Origin: Microbulbifer pacificus
GTDB lineage: Bacteria > Pseudomonadota > Gammaproteobacteria > Pseudomonadales > Cellvibrionaceae
Length of the DNA stretch: 64,000 bases
Direction: 5' to 3'
NCBI RefSeq assembly: GCF_033723955.1
Contig: NZ_CP137555.1
Location: 496,001-560,000, forward strand
Part shown: piece by piece, positions 17,161 to 27,839 of the stretch
Layout: each line of letters opens with the position of its first letter
Position numbering within the stretch: the stretch's first letter is position 1
Position numbers and translations under genes: made by a program
Notes under the pieces: generated by a model
Database searches by the model: none
Told to the model about the DNA's origin: nothing
What the model saw: only the letters and a program-made list of their open reading frames with translations

Positions 17161-19095
17161 TTATTCTTGTGCGCCCGCAATAGACGAACGGCCGCGGCGA
17201 GCGACATCCTCACGCAGGAGGCCAAGGAACGACTCATAAGTCATGGTTCCAAGGTCTTCCCCGCTGCGGGTACGCACGGCGACCGTCTGGTTTTCCACTT
17301 CCTTATCGCCGATCACCAGCAGATAAGGTACACGCTGGAGCGTGTGCTCGCGGATTTTAAAGCCGATCTTCTCGTTTCTCAAGTCGGCGGCGGCGCGGAA
17401 ACCTTCCTCACCTAATTTTGACTCGAGACCGCGACAGTATTCGGACTGGCGATCGGTGATATTCAGCACCGCCACCTGCTGGGGCGCCAGCCAGGTCGGG
17501 AAGGCACCCTCGTAGTTTTCGATCAGAATGCCGATAAAGCGCTCGAATGACCCAAGAGTCGCGCGATGCAGCATCACCGGTGCCTGGCGTGAACCATCTT
17601 CCGCCACATACTGGGCGCCGAGGCGACCGGGCATGGAGAAATCCACCTGAATCGTACCGCACTGCCACACACGACCGAGGCAGTCCTTGAGGGAGAACTC
17701 GATCTTGGGCCCGTAGAAGGCGCCCTCGCCCGGCAGCTCTTCCCACGGCAGGCCTGCGGCATTCAGTGCGTCTGCCAGTGCCTTTTCCGCCTTGTCCCAG
17801 CTTTCGTCAGAACCGACGCGCTGTTCAGGACGGGTAGATAAACGATAGATCACTTCGTCGAAGCCGAAGTCGTTGTACACCGCGTGCAGCAGGTCCATGA
17901 ACTCGGACACTTCGGACTGGATCTGGTCTTCGGTACAGAAAATGTGGCCATCGTCCTGCACAAAGCCGCGCACGCGCATCAAACCGTGCAGGGAGCCGGA
18001 GGGCTCACTGCGGTGACAGGAACCGAATTCCGCCAGACGCAGCGGCAGGTCGCGGTAGCTGCGCAGGCCCTGATTGAACACCTGCACGTGGCAGGGACAG
18101 TTCATGGGCTTGATCGCAAACTGACGCTCTTCACTGGTCAGGGTGAACATGCCGTCGGCAAACTTTTCCGCATGGCCGGATTTCTGCCACAGGGAGATAT
18201 CCACCAGCTGCGGGGTCTTGATCTCTTTATAGCCGCGCTCGCGCTGGCGGCTGCGCATGTACTGCTCGATGGTGCTGTACACGGTCCAGCCGTTCGGGTG
18301 CCAGAACACCATACCCGGCGCCTCTTCCTGAATATGGAACAGGTCGAACTTCTTGGCCAGCTTGCGGTGGTCGCGCTTTTCCGCTTCCGCAATGCGGTGC
18401 AGGTAGGCATTCAGGTCTTTCTTGTTCGCCCACGCAGTACCGTAAACACGGGTCAGCATTTCGTTCTTCGCATCACCGCGCCAGTAGGCACCGGCCACCT
18501 TGGTGAGCTTGAACGCTTTCAGCTTACCGGTAGACGGCACGTGCGGACCGCGACAGAGGTCTTCGAAGTCGCCCTGGCGATACAGGGAGATATCTTCATT
18601 GGTGGGAATGCTGGCGATGATCTCCGCCTTGTACTCCTCACCCATCTCGCGGAAATAAGTTACCGCCTCATCGCGCGGCAGCAGACGACGACTGACCGGA
18701 ATATCTTCCTTGGCCAGTTCTTCCATGCGCGCTTCGATCTTCTCGAGATCTTCGGGGGTAAATTGACGCTCGTAGGCAAAATCGTAATAGAAACCGTCTT
18801 CAATAACCGGGCCAATAGTGACCTGGGCACCGGGATACAGCTGCTTGACCGCCTGGGCCAGCAGGTGGGCGGTGGAGTGACGGATAACTTCCAGCCCTTC
18901 CGGCTGGCGATCGGTCACGATGGCGAGATTCGCGTCGTGATCGATAACAAAACTGGTATCCACTTCCTTACCGTCGACAACACCGGCGAGTGCGGCTTTG
19001 GCCAGACCGGGACCGATATCATTGGCAACGTCGAATACGGAAACAGGAGCGGAAAATTCGCGACGGGAACCGTCAGGGAGGGTGACAACAGGCAT
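17161..19095 (-). CDS. thrS: Threonine-tRNA ligase
   Basis: 644 residues, full length. Domains in order: TGS (1-62), the HxxxH editing domain with [17 protein letters not shown] and the CRGPHVP zinc-like site, the class II catalytic core ([40 protein letters not shown]; zinc-binding Cys and His residues present), and the anticodon-binding domain. It charges tRNA-Thr. It is the first gene of the thrS-infC-rpmI-rplT group; the infC start lies 43 bases downstream. Confidence 0.98.
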   Translation of the reverse strand: MPVVTLPDGSRREFSAPVSVFDVANDIGPGLAKAALAGVVDGKEVDTSFVIDHDANLAIVTDRQPEGLEVIRHSTAHLLAQAVKQLYPGAQVTIGPVIEDGFYYDFAYERQFTPEDLEKIEARMEELAKEDIPVSRRLLPRDEAVTYFREMGEEYKAEIIASIPTNEDISLYRQGDFEDLCRGPHVPSTGKLKAFKLTKVAGAYWRGDAKNEMLTRVYGTAWANKKDLNAYLHRIAEAEKRDHRKLAKKFDLFHIQEEAPGMVFWHPNGWTVYSTIEQYMRSRQRERGYKEIKTPQLVDISLWQKSGHAEKFADGMFTLTSEERQFAIKPMNCPCHVQVFNQGLRSYRDLPLRLAEFGSCHRSEPSGSLHGLMRVRGFVQDDGHIFCTEDQIQSEVSEFMDLLHAVYNDFGFDEVIYRLSTRPEQRVGSDESWDKAEKALADALNAAGLPWEELPGEGAFYGPKIEFSLKDCLGRVWQCGTIQVDFSMPGRLGAQYVAEDGSRQAPVMLHRATLGSFERFIGILIENYEGAFPTWLAPQQVAVLNITDRQSEYCRGLESKLGEEGFRAAADLRNEKIGFKIREHTLQRVPYLLVIGDKEVENQTVAVRTRSGEDLGTMTYESFLGLLREDVARRGRSSIAGAQE

Positions 19096-19217
19096 TGCAC
19101 TTCCTTATTTCTATCAGTGGCGATCCCTACGAAAGACCGCGTGATTCACACTGGTGGTGGCGGGCATGGCGCCCGGAGCGAGCAAGATCAAACTTAAAGA
19201 AAAAACTCGCGGGAAAA

Positions 19218-19294
19218 TGGTAGACCCAAGCAGACTCGAACTGCTGACCTTTGCCATGTCAAGGCAACGCTCTAACCAACTGAGCTATGGGTCT
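19218..19294 (-). tRNA. tRNA-Val (anticodon GAC)
   Basis: 77 bases with encoded CCA. Acceptor stem AGACCCA pairs with TGGGTCT; D-arm GCTCAGTTGGTTAGAGC; anticodon stem TTGCC/GGCAA around loop T-T-GAC-A-T, giving anticodon GAC; T-arm AGCAGTTCGAGTCTGCT. It lies upstream of thrS on the same strand with a 122-base gap. Confidence 0.95.
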
Positions 19295-19429
19295 GAAGAG
19301 TAGCAGGCCAGGGTAGCCCCCTGCTGCAGAGGACGCGAACTTTAGCACCGGTTTTTAGGCAAATCAACAACTTAGGACTGACTTTTTCATATTGCCACTG
19401 GCGGCGCACCGCGAGGTGAAGTGAGGGCG

Positions 19430-19446
19430 CTGGCACGGTGCTTGCT
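19430..19446 (+). promoter_or_regulatory. Sigma-54 (RpoN) promoter of the Anbu operon
   Basis: CTGGCACGGTGCTTGCT fits the sigma-54 consensus YTGGCACG-N4-TTGCW at every position, with exactly 10 bases between GG and GC. It faces the ATP-grasp gene; transcription would start near 19457, 13 bases before its ATG. About 20 bases upstream there is a GCACC-N4-GGTG dyad that loosely resembles an NtrC site, but it is closer than usual and has one base less in the spacer. Confidence 0.85.
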
Positions 19447-19469
19447 AATTGAAACCAGAGCAACAATAA

Positions 19470-20915
19470 ATGGATACACGGATGACAGAGATCCAGCCCC
19501 CCTCCCCCGGGCAGTACGATGAGACGCTTACCGGCGAACACCCAAGAGAGCACTACCAGGCCTACGTAGACTGGCTGCGAGCAACCCCAAGCCTCACCCT
19601 GGAACAGAAGCGCAACGAAGCCGACACCCTGTTTCGCCGCTTCGGCATCACCTTCAATGTGTATGGCGAGGAAGAAGGCACCGAACGCCTGATTCCCTTC
19701 GACCTTATCCCCCGCATCATCCCCGCCACGGAATGGCAATATCTGGAACTCGGATTGCGCCAGCGGGTTGCCGCCCTCAACCGCTTCCTGCACGACATCT
19801 ATCACGACCAGGACATCCTTAATGCCGGCATCATCCCGGCAGAACAGGTGCTCACCAACCAGCAATTCCAGGTGGCGATGCTGGGTGTGGACCTGCCCGG
19901 GGAGACCTATGCCCACATCACCGGTGTCGATCTAATTCGCGCAAGCGATGGCGAGTACTACGTACTGGAGGACAACCTGCGCACCCCCTCCGGCGTGTCG
20001 TACATGCTCGAAAACCGCAAAATGATGATGCGCCTGTTTCCGGAGCTCTTTCTGGCCCAAAGTGTGGCTCCGGTTGAGCACTACCCCAACCTGCTCCTCG
20101 ACACCCTGCAGTGCGCGAGCGAGGCGGACAGCCCCTGCGTGGTGGTGGTGACACCGGGGCGCTACAACAGCGCGTTTTTCGAGCACGCCTTCCTTGCGCA
20201 GCAGATGGGCGTACCCCTGGTGGAAGGTGCCGACCTGTTCGTGCGCAATGGCTGCGTGTTCATGCGCACCACGGCAGGCCCGCGCCGGGTACATGTCATC
20301 TACCGGCGAATCGATGATGCGTTCCTCGACCCGCTGGCATTCAACCCCGACTCCATGCTCGGCGTGCCCGGACTGCTCTCCGCCTATCGCGACGGCAACG
20401 TGGTGATCACCAATGCTCTCGGCACCGGGGTGGCGGACGACAAATCCATTTACCCGTATGTGCCGGACATGATCCGCTTTTATCTGGACGAAACGCCAAT
20501 CCTGAACAACGTCCCCACCTGGCAGTGCCGCAAGCAGGAGGACCTGGATTACGTACTGGAAAACCTCGATCAACTGGTGGTCAAGGAAGTCCACGGCGCC
20601 GGCGGTTACGGGATGCTGATCGGCCCCAAGGCCAGCGGCGACGAAATCGAGCGGTTCCGGCAGCTGCTGCGTAACAACCCCGCCAACTACATCGCGCAAC
20701 CCACCCTGTGCCTTTCCACCTGCCCCACCATGGTGGAAGAAGGCATTGCGCCCCGGCATATCGACCTGCGCCCATTTGTACTGACCGGGCGCGAGGTCAG
20801 GATCGTGCCCGGCGGCCTCACCCGAGTAGCCCTGCGCAAGGGCTCACTGGTGGTCAACTCATCCCAGGGCGGGGGCACCAAGGACACCTGGGTTCTGGAG
20901 GGAAGCGCATGCTGA
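19470..20915 (+). CDS. Circularly permuted ATP-grasp protein (DUF404/DUF407)
   Basis: 481 residues. Features of the circularly permuted ATP-grasp family: GLRQRVAALNRFLHDIYHDQDIL, GVDLIRASDGEYYVLEDNLRTPSGVSYM (acid-rich active-site region), HVIYRRIDDAFLDPL and VVKEVHGAGGYGMLIGPKAS (nucleotide-binding part), ending with LRPFVLTGREVRIVPGGLTRVAL. The family is thought to ligate amino-acid-like or peptide substrates; no reaction has been proven to my knowledge. It is the first gene of an operon with alpha-E, transglutaminase-like and Anbu proteins, a combination known from many proteobacteria. Its TGA overlaps the start region of the next gene by seven bases. Confidence 0.92.
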   Translation: MDTRMTEIQPPSPGQYDETLTGEHPREHYQAYVDWLRATPSLTLEQKRNEADTLFRRFGITFNVYGEEEGTERLIPFDLIPRIIPATEWQYLELGLRQRVAALNRFLHDIYHDQDILNAGIIPAEQVLTNQQFQVAMLGVDLPGETYAHITGVDLIRASDGEYYVLEDNLRTPSGVSYMLENRKMMMRLFPELFLAQSVAPVEHYPNLLLDTLQCASEADSPCVVVVTPGRYNSAFFEHAFLAQQMGVPLVEGADLFVRNGCVFMRTTAGPRRVHVIYRRIDDAFLDPLAFNPDSMLGVPGLLSAYRDGNVVITNALGTGVADDKSIYPYVPDMIRFYLDETPILNNVPTWQCRKQEDLDYVLENLDQLVVKEVHGAGGYGMLIGPKASGDEIERFRQLLRNNPANYIAQPTLCLSTCPTMVEEGIAPRHIDLRPFVLTGREVRIVPGGLTRVALRKGSLVVNSSQGGGTKDTWVLEGSAC

Positions 20916-21844
20916 GTCGTACCGCGAGCAACATTTACTGGATGGCGCGCAGCCTGGAGCGAGCGGAAAACATCACCCGCCTGCTGGACGTCACTCACAA
21001 CATGGCATTGATGCCAAATTCAAAGGGTGGGCAACAGGAATTACTGGCGCCGCTGACAATCACCGGCCGCCTGGACCAGTTTCGCGAACGCCACCAACAG
21101 GTGAGCGCCGAAGCCCTGCTGGATTTCTTCCTGTTTGATGAGCAGAACGACGGCTCAATCTTCAGCTGTATTCAGCAGGCGCGCGCCAATGCCCACAGCG
21201 TGCGCGATCGACTGTCCTCCGAGGCGTGGGAAAGCATTAACGCAACCTGGCTCGAACTGCGCCATCGGCGCCAGCGAGGCATCCACCACGAAGGCGTGAA
21301 GGGACTGCTCGACTGGATCAAGCAGCGCTCACATGAATTTCGCGGTGCCGCTTACGGCACCATGCTGCACAACCTGGCATTCCACTTCATGCGCCTGGGG
21401 ACTTTCATCGAACGCGCCGACAACACGGCGCGTATCCTCAGTGCCAAACTCGAAGCCATGGCCAACCAGCACGACAGTAACCAGGCCATCGATTTTTACC
21501 AGTGGAACTCCCTGCTCCAGAGCCTTGGTGCCTACGAGGCCTATCACTACAGCTATACCGGCGGTCTTTCGGTGCGCAATGTCACCGAGCTGCTGATTCT
21601 CTCCGCCGAGCTGCCTCGTTCGCTGCGCTATTGCGTAGGTTCCATCATGCAGCTGCTGGTGGTCATCAACGGCGACCAGGGGCTCGCGGCCAAACGCCTG
21701 TGCGCAGAACTACAGGCCCGCCTGGAATACGGGGAGGTAGATTTCATTCTCGAATTCGGCCTGCACAAATACCTCAAGGATCTGCTGCGGCGCATCCACA
21801 CCATCGGCGATGAAATTCACCTCAGTTACTGGGAGGGCGCATGA
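20909..21844 (+). CDS. Alpha-E domain protein (DUF403)
   Basis: 311 residues, almost entirely helical. MLSRTASNIYWMARSLERAENITRLLDVTHNM is the conserved start of the family, with WMARSLERAEN as the signature; further hallmarks are HNLAFHFMRLGTFIERADNTARIL and SLRYCVGSIMQLL. The ATG overlaps the ATP-grasp gene end, and the stop overlaps the next start (ATGA), so all are translationally coupled. The family always goes with circularly permuted ATP-grasp proteins and is presumed to be their partner; its biochemical role is unknown. Confidence 0.92.
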   Translation: MLSRTASNIYWMARSLERAENITRLLDVTHNMALMPNSKGGQQELLAPLTITGRLDQFRERHQQVSAEALLDFFLFDEQNDGSIFSCIQQARANAHSVRDRLSSEAWESINATWLELRHRRQRGIHHEGVKGLLDWIKQRSHEFRGAAYGTMLHNLAFHFMRLGTFIERADNTARILSAKLEAMANQHDSNQAIDFYQWNSLLQSLGAYEAYHYSYTGGLSVRNVTELLILSAELPRSLRYCVGSIMQLLVVINGDQGLAAKRLCAELQARLEYGEVDFILEFGLHKYLKDLLRRIHTIGDEIHLSYWEGA

Positions 21845-22662
21845 AACTCAGCATCGATCACGTAACGGATTTTTCCTATGACACCGAGGTGGCCCACAGC
21901 ATCCAGTACCTGCGACTGACACCCCGCCAATTGCCCGGCCAAAAGGTTCTGCAGTGGCAACTCGACACCCCCGGATCGGTGCAGGCGACCACCGACGCCT
22001 ACGGCAACAAACTCCACGTCTGTACCGTCGACCAGCCGCACCGCGGCATCACTATTCGCGCGCGCGGCACTGCGGAAATCAGTGAAACCGAAATACCAGA
22101 AACCGAAAACCGGGTGCCACCACAGGTATTCCTGCGAACATCTGAACTCACGGAAATGAGCGAGTCCATGCGCGAATTTACCCGCGGTTTCAGTACCGAG
22201 AAAGGCCAGCCGGAACGCCATCAGTTGATCGAACTGATGACCGCGCTGCTGGAACGCATCCCCTATCGCCCCGGGATCACCCATGTACAGAGCAGTGCCG
22301 CCGATGCCTTCGCCCAGGGTTTCGGCGTGTGCCAGGACCACAGCCATATTTTTATTGCCTGCTGCCGCTGGCTGGGAATCCCGGCGCGCTACGTCAGCGG
22401 TTATCTGCACGCGGGAGACGACCAGCACATTGCCAGCCACGCCTGGGCCGAAGCCTGGGTAAACGACGCCTGGTACAGTTTTGATATCAGCAACGGTCTC
22501 GCCACCAACAATCGCCACCTCAAGCTGGCGCACGGCATCGACTATCTGGACGCCTCACCAGTTAGAGGGGTTCGCTGGGGCGGTGGTAACGAGTCCATGC
22601 GCGCCTATGCGCTGGTGGACCAAATTGACCGACGCCAGTCGGAAGAGCAGGCCCAGCAGTAG
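21841..22662 (+). CDS. Transglutaminase-like cysteine peptidase domain protein
   Basis: 273 residues. The N-terminal beta region (MKLSIDHVTDFSYDTEVAHSIQYLRLTP) is the bacterial transglutaminase-like N-domain. The catalytic triad is complete: Cys in QGFGVCQDHSHIFIACCR, His in SHAWAEAWVN and Asp in FDISNGL. The enzyme probably cleaves or transfers amide bonds of peptide conjugates. No signal peptide is seen, so it acts in the cytoplasm. It is coupled with the alpha-E gene by a 4-base overlap and lies 70 bases before the Anbu gene. In this conserved operon it is proposed to reverse or process what the ATP-grasp protein makes. Confidence 0.92.
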   Translation: MKLSIDHVTDFSYDTEVAHSIQYLRLTPRQLPGQKVLQWQLDTPGSVQATTDAYGNKLHVCTVDQPHRGITIRARGTAEISETEIPETENRVPPQVFLRTSELTEMSESMREFTRGFSTEKGQPERHQLIELMTALLERIPYRPGITHVQSSAADAFAQGFGVCQDHSHIFIACCRWLGIPARYVSGYLHAGDDQHIASHAWAEAWVNDAWYSFDISNGLATNNRHLKLAHGIDYLDASPVRGVRWGGGNESMRAYALVDQIDRRQSEEQAQQ

Positions 22663-22732
22663 CGGGCCGCGTCATGACAAGCTCCGAACGCCGTGCTATG
22701 TTGCATTCGCACATTATGTGAACAGGAATTCC

Positions 22733-23443
22733 ATGACGTACTGCATTGCCATGCGGCTGAAAGGTGGGCTGATCTTTGCCGCAGATACACGCACCAATGC
22801 CGGTGTCGACCAGATTGCCAGCTTCCGCAAAATGCATCTGTTTCAGCAGCCAGGAAAATGCAGCTTCGCCCTGCTGACCTCCGGCAACCTGGCCACCTCC
22901 CAGAGCCTTGTCAGCCGCCTGAAAATTCAGGCCACAGACGACAAACAGGCCAGCCTATTAACCGCACACAGCATGTTTCAGGCAGCGGAAATTATCGGCG
23001 AGCAGGTCAAATCCATTATTGCCGCAAACGCCAAGGGCCAGCAGCACGCCGGTGTGGATTTTGGGTGCCACGTTCTGTTCGGCGGCCAGATCCAAGGAGA
23101 GGCACCGAGCCTGTTCCATATTTATCCGGAAGGCAATTTTATTGAGAGCACCGAAGACACGCCCTATCTGCAGATCGGCGAAAGCAAATACGGAAAGCCG
23201 ATCCTGGATCGCATCATTCGCCATGACACCGGTCTCGAGCAGGCCATGAAGTGCGCGCTAATTTCTTTCGACTCCACCATGCACTCCAACCTCTCGGTGG
23301 GCATGCCGCTGGACACAGCGATTTATCGCAACAATACACTGGAACTGTCCATTGAGCGGATCGCGGAAGGCGACGACTACTTCAACCGGCTGCGCCGGGC
23401 ATGGAGCAGCGGCATCAAGCAGTTGTTTGATGGCATGCCGTAA
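22733..23443 (+). CDS. Anbu: proteasome-like (ancestral beta subunit) protease
   Basis: 236 residues from an ATG preceded by AGGA. After Met removal the N-terminal residue is Thr (M-T-Y-C-I-A-M-R), the expected Ntn nucleophile; GGLIFAADTRTNAG supplies the Asp near mature position 17 and FRKM a lysine near 32, as in the proteasome beta family. Later parts (SVGMPLDTAIYRN) also match Anbu. Earlier in-frame codons would mask the Thr and are rejected. Anbu subunits form spiral or ring assemblies in the cytoplasm; the substrate is unknown. The gene closes the ATP-grasp/alpha-E/transglutaminase operon, which here starts at a sigma-54 promoter. Confidence 0.92.
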   Translation: MTYCIAMRLKGGLIFAADTRTNAGVDQIASFRKMHLFQQPGKCSFALLTSGNLATSQSLVSRLKIQATDDKQASLLTAHSMFQAAEIIGEQVKSIIAANAKGQQHAGVDFGCHVLFGGQIQGEAPSLFHIYPEGNFIESTEDTPYLQIGESKYGKPILDRIIRHDTGLEQAMKCALISFDSTMHSNLSVGMPLDTAIYRNNTLELSIERIAEGDDYFNRLRRAWSSGIKQLFDGMP

Positions 23444-23536
23444 CGCGGGAAATACCTTTGACGGACAGACATCTACAGTACAGAGTGCGCCCACGCCGGA
23501 ACCACCGCCAAACGTGAAACAACCGAACCAGACAAG

Positions 23537-25552
<2,016 letters not shown>

Positions 25553-25783
25553 AGTATTCACCTAAACTGTCCATGCCCGGAGCGGGCATATGCAAGCGGG
25601 AAATTGTAGGCGCTATGCCCCGGGTGGGACAAACCAGGCAGAACCGCGCCCCACCGAGCAGAATATAATCACTGTAAAATCAATGAGTTATTTTTGAATA
25701 AAGAGGGTTGACCTGCCCTGAGGTGCTCTATAAGATACGCGCCATCTGAACGAGACCTTAAATCGAGACCGATCAGACACTAT

Positions 25784-25859
25784 TCCGCCTTAGCTCAGTT
25801 GGTAGAGCAAATGACTGTTAATCATTGGGTCGCTGGTTCGAGCCCAGCAGGCGGAGCCA
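25784..25859 (+). tRNA. tRNA-Asn (anticodon GTT), copy 1
   Basis: 76 bases with encoded CCA. Acceptor TCCGCCT/AGGCGGA, D-arm GCTCAGTTGGTAGAGC, anticodon loop CTGTTAA giving GTT, T-arm GCTGGTTCGAGCCCAGC. Identical to the second copy 77 bases downstream. It is followed directly by a strong terminator. Confidence 0.97.
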
Positions 25860-25867
25860 AACAAAGA

Positions 25868-25904
25868 AACCTCGCAGCCGGTAACAACTGCGAGGTTTTT
25901 CTTT
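25868..25904 (+). terminator. Intrinsic terminator after tRNA-Asn copy 1
   Basis: AACCTCGCAG and CTGCGAGGTT form a 10-bp stem around a 10-base loop, followed by TTTTTCTTT. It begins nine bases after the tRNA. Confidence 0.93.
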
Positions 25905-25936
25905 AGAGCGGATGAAAGGCCGTTCAACCATACAGT

Positions 25937-26012
25937 TCCGCCTTAGCTCAGTTGGTAGAGCAAATGACTGTTAATCATTGGGTCGCTGGTTCGAGCCCAG
26001 CAGGCGGAGCCA
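25937..26012 (+). tRNA. tRNA-Asn (anticodon GTT), copy 2
   Basis: 76 bases, identical in sequence to the first copy. The identity continues a little way into the 3' flank (CAAAYAAAGAAACC), showing a tandem duplication that took part of the terminator with it; the terminator stems have since diverged. Confidence 0.97.
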
Positions 26013-26020
26013 AATAAAGA

Positions 26021-26057
26021 AACCCCGCACCTGAAAAGGTCGCGGGGTTTTTCTTTT
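26021..26057 (+). terminator. Intrinsic terminator after tRNA-Asn copy 2
   Basis: AACCCCGC and GCGGGGTT form an 8-bp stem (extended by ACCT/AGGT inside the loop), followed by TTTTCTTTTC. Confidence 0.92.
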
Positions 26058-26136
26058 CTACCCTGGAAAAATTCACCTTCTACGCCAAAAGCCCCGCGAG
26101 ACCCTCAGGGCTTTGCCAACACCACCTCGACGCAAA

Positions 26137-26431
26137 TTAAACCTCAGGTATTTCCCCGGTAATACGCTGCGTATTTCCCAGAGTTACCACCGGCAAGCGC
26201 TTAACCTCCGCACGCGCAGCAGGTAGCGGCAAACCACTAACCTCTTCTTCCAAAGCCTGGGCCCATACCGTATCAATCAACTGCTGCTTGGGCGCATAGT
26301 CTTTTACTGACTCAACCAGCAAACGGTGAACGGTGAACGGCCTCGACGTCCTGACGGGCGCTAGCCTCTTTCAGCTCGCCAAGGAACATCTGCAGTTGTT
26401 CACTGGCGAGACGCTCCTCTTCCGCACGCAT
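26137..26431 (-). pseudogene. Frameshifted 3' remnant of a wbpM/capD-like nucleotide-sugar dehydratase gene
   Basis: On the minus strand, IMRAEEERLASEQLQMF runs on to DVEAVHR, then the frame breaks at a 7-base tandem duplication (ACGGTGA twice on the plus strand, 26323-26336). Removing one copy restores a continuous frame: VHRLLVESVKDYAPKQQLIDTVW and on to GEIPEV. The pattern (IMRAxEE, a charged helix, a DVEAxRxLLxExVxxYxP-like stretch and a final DxVW) resembles the C-terminal end of large FlaA1/WbpM/CapD-type proteins. A stop codon lies six codons before the ATG. In Pseudomonas aeruginosa, wbpM lies beside a ComEA-like gene and uvrB, the same neighbours as here, which supports the identification. 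The rest of that gene is absent. Confidence 0.5.
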
Positions 26432-26586
26432 AATCGAGAAATAAGAAAACTATATAACTCTAACCACCTCTGATCGCCCATCACATATAGATAAATTGCC
26501 ACCGTTAGAACAATTTCGGCCCAGATGCAAAATCGGGCCCTACTCACAAAAAGACAGCGCCCTGAGGCGCCGTCTTGGTATTTCTG
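26432..26586. other. Gap between pseudogene and ComEA-like gene
   Basis: AT-rich, with stop codons in the frame leading to the remnant. It holds a GCGCCxTGAGGCGCC-type short hairpin close to 26560-26575 (AGCGCCCTGAGGCGCCGTCTTGG) that may end transcription of the ComEA-like gene. No other feature seen. Confidence 0.3.
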
Positions 26587-26883
26587 TTACAACTGAATTC
26601 GACTCTTGTTCTTCTCCAGTGTTGCAACACCGATTCCTTTTACCTCGAGCAACTGCTCGATGCTTGAGAATTTCCCGTTCTGATCCCGGTATTGAACGAT
26701 AAGCTCCGCTTTTGCAGGCCCTACTCCTTCAAGCGCCGCAGACAACTCTTCGGCTGTTGCAGTATTCAGGTTAACCAGTATCTGCTCCTGTACAACAGGC
26801 TCTTCAGCACTCGCTTGCTGGACATTAACCAGCATCAGAGAAATCGCGAAAAGTGCTGCCAGCGGGATACGGAAAAATTTCAT
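26587..26883 (-). CDS. Secreted helix-hairpin-helix protein, ComEA-like
   Basis: 98 residues. A Sec signal peptide (MKFFRIPLAALFAISLMLV, cleaved near QASA-EE) is followed by a double helix-hairpin-helix: VNLNTATAEELSAALEGVGPAKAELIV and FSSIEQLLEVKGIGVATLEKNKSRI. Such small periplasmic proteins bind DNA without sequence preference, and ComEA homologues help pull DNA into the periplasm during natural transformation. It stands alone here, without other com genes. In pseudomonads the same gene lies between wbpM and uvrB. Confidence 0.88.
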   Translation of the reverse strand: MKFFRIPLAALFAISLMLVNVQQASAEEPVVQEQILVNLNTATAEELSAALEGVGPAKAELIVQYRDQNGKFSSIEQLLEVKGIGVATLEKNKSRIQL

Positions 26884-27070
26884 GGTAAATTCCTTTTAGT
26901 CTGTTTATTGGTCGTCATTCCATGGGACCACATACCTCCCCAAGCGGAAGTGACTTTACCAACAAATTTCTCGCATTTTGACCCTTTGGCGATTACACGC
27001 CATTACACGTGATTACAGCCGGGCACTAAATGGGACCTTGGTACAACCAACAGCCCCACTTGCCGATCCA

Positions 27071-27787
27071 TCAAACCTCGCTGTTGCGGATATCCTCGAC
27101 AATCGCCTGCAGTGCGGCAGCGGGATTTTCTGCACCGGTGATCGGACGTCCAATTACCAGATAGTCGGAGCCATTTTTCAGAGCATCTACCGGCGTTACG
27201 ATTCTGCGCTGATCATCCGCAGCGGAACCCGCAGGACGGATACCCGGGGTAACCAGGGAGAACGCACTGCCACAAGTTTGCTTGAGGGATTCCGCTTCCT
27301 GCGCCGAACAAACCACGCCGTCGAGCCCGCTGCTTTTGGCCAGCTGAGCCAACGCGACCACCTGCTCTTTCAGCGGCCGGATTACACCAACCGGTGCCAG
27401 CTCGTCTTCCGCAGTACTGGTCAACACCGTGACACCAATCAGCAGAGGGCGCTTTGCGCCCAGAGGCGCCAGTGCACCCGCGGCGGCACGCATCATCCGC
27501 TCTCCGCCACTGGCGTGGACATTGACCATCCACACGCCCAGGCTGGCAGCCGCCCGCACCGCCGCGGCAACGGTATTGGGAATATCGTGAAATTTCAGAT
27601 CGAGGAATACATCAAAGCCCTTCCCCACCAATTCCCGCACCAGATCCGGCCCGGCGATAGTGAACAACTCCTTGCCCACCTTCACACGGCAAATCGCCGG
27701 GTCCAATTGTGCGGCCATCGCTAGCGCGGCTTCCGCATTGTCATAATCCAGCGCCACGATTACTGGGGATGCAACAGAATCAGTCAA
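27071..27787 (-). CDS. pyrF: Orotidine 5'-phosphate decarboxylase
   Basis: 238 residues, the normal length. VIVALDYDN at the start, the catalytic [13 protein letters not shown] (Asp-Lys-His-Asp tetrad), VNVHASGG, and the phosphate-binding TPGIRP and YLVIGRPIT motifs are present. It catalyses the last step of UMP synthesis. It follows lapB by 52 bases on the minus strand, as in pseudomonads. Confidence 0.97.
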   Translation of the reverse strand: MTDSVASPVIVALDYDNAEAALAMAAQLDPAICRVKVGKELFTIAGPDLVRELVGKGFDVFLDLKFHDIPNTVAAAVRAAASLGVWMVNVHASGGERMMRAAAGALAPLGAKRPLLIGVTVLTSTAEDELAPVGVIRPLKEQVVALAQLAKSSGLDGVVCSAQEAESLKQTCGSAFSLVTPGIRPAGSAADDQRRIVTPVDALKNGSDYLVIGRPITGAENPAAALQAIVEDIRNSEV

Positions 27788-27839
27788 TGAACACCTCTAT
27801 CTTCAAAATGGATTTGCGGCGAGCACAGCCGCGCGGGCG

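Noticed and set aside
19400..19420. NtrC enhancer GCACC-N4-GGTG upstream of the Anbu sigma-54 promoter.
   Set aside because: The spacer is one base short and the site is only about 20 bases from the promoter; NtrC sites usually lie about 100 bases upstream. Recorded as a weak hint only.
25553..25783. LexA (SOS) box upstream of uvrB.
   Set aside because: No CTGT-N8-ACAG palindrome is present; CTGTAAAATCAATGAG near 25675 lacks the second half-site.
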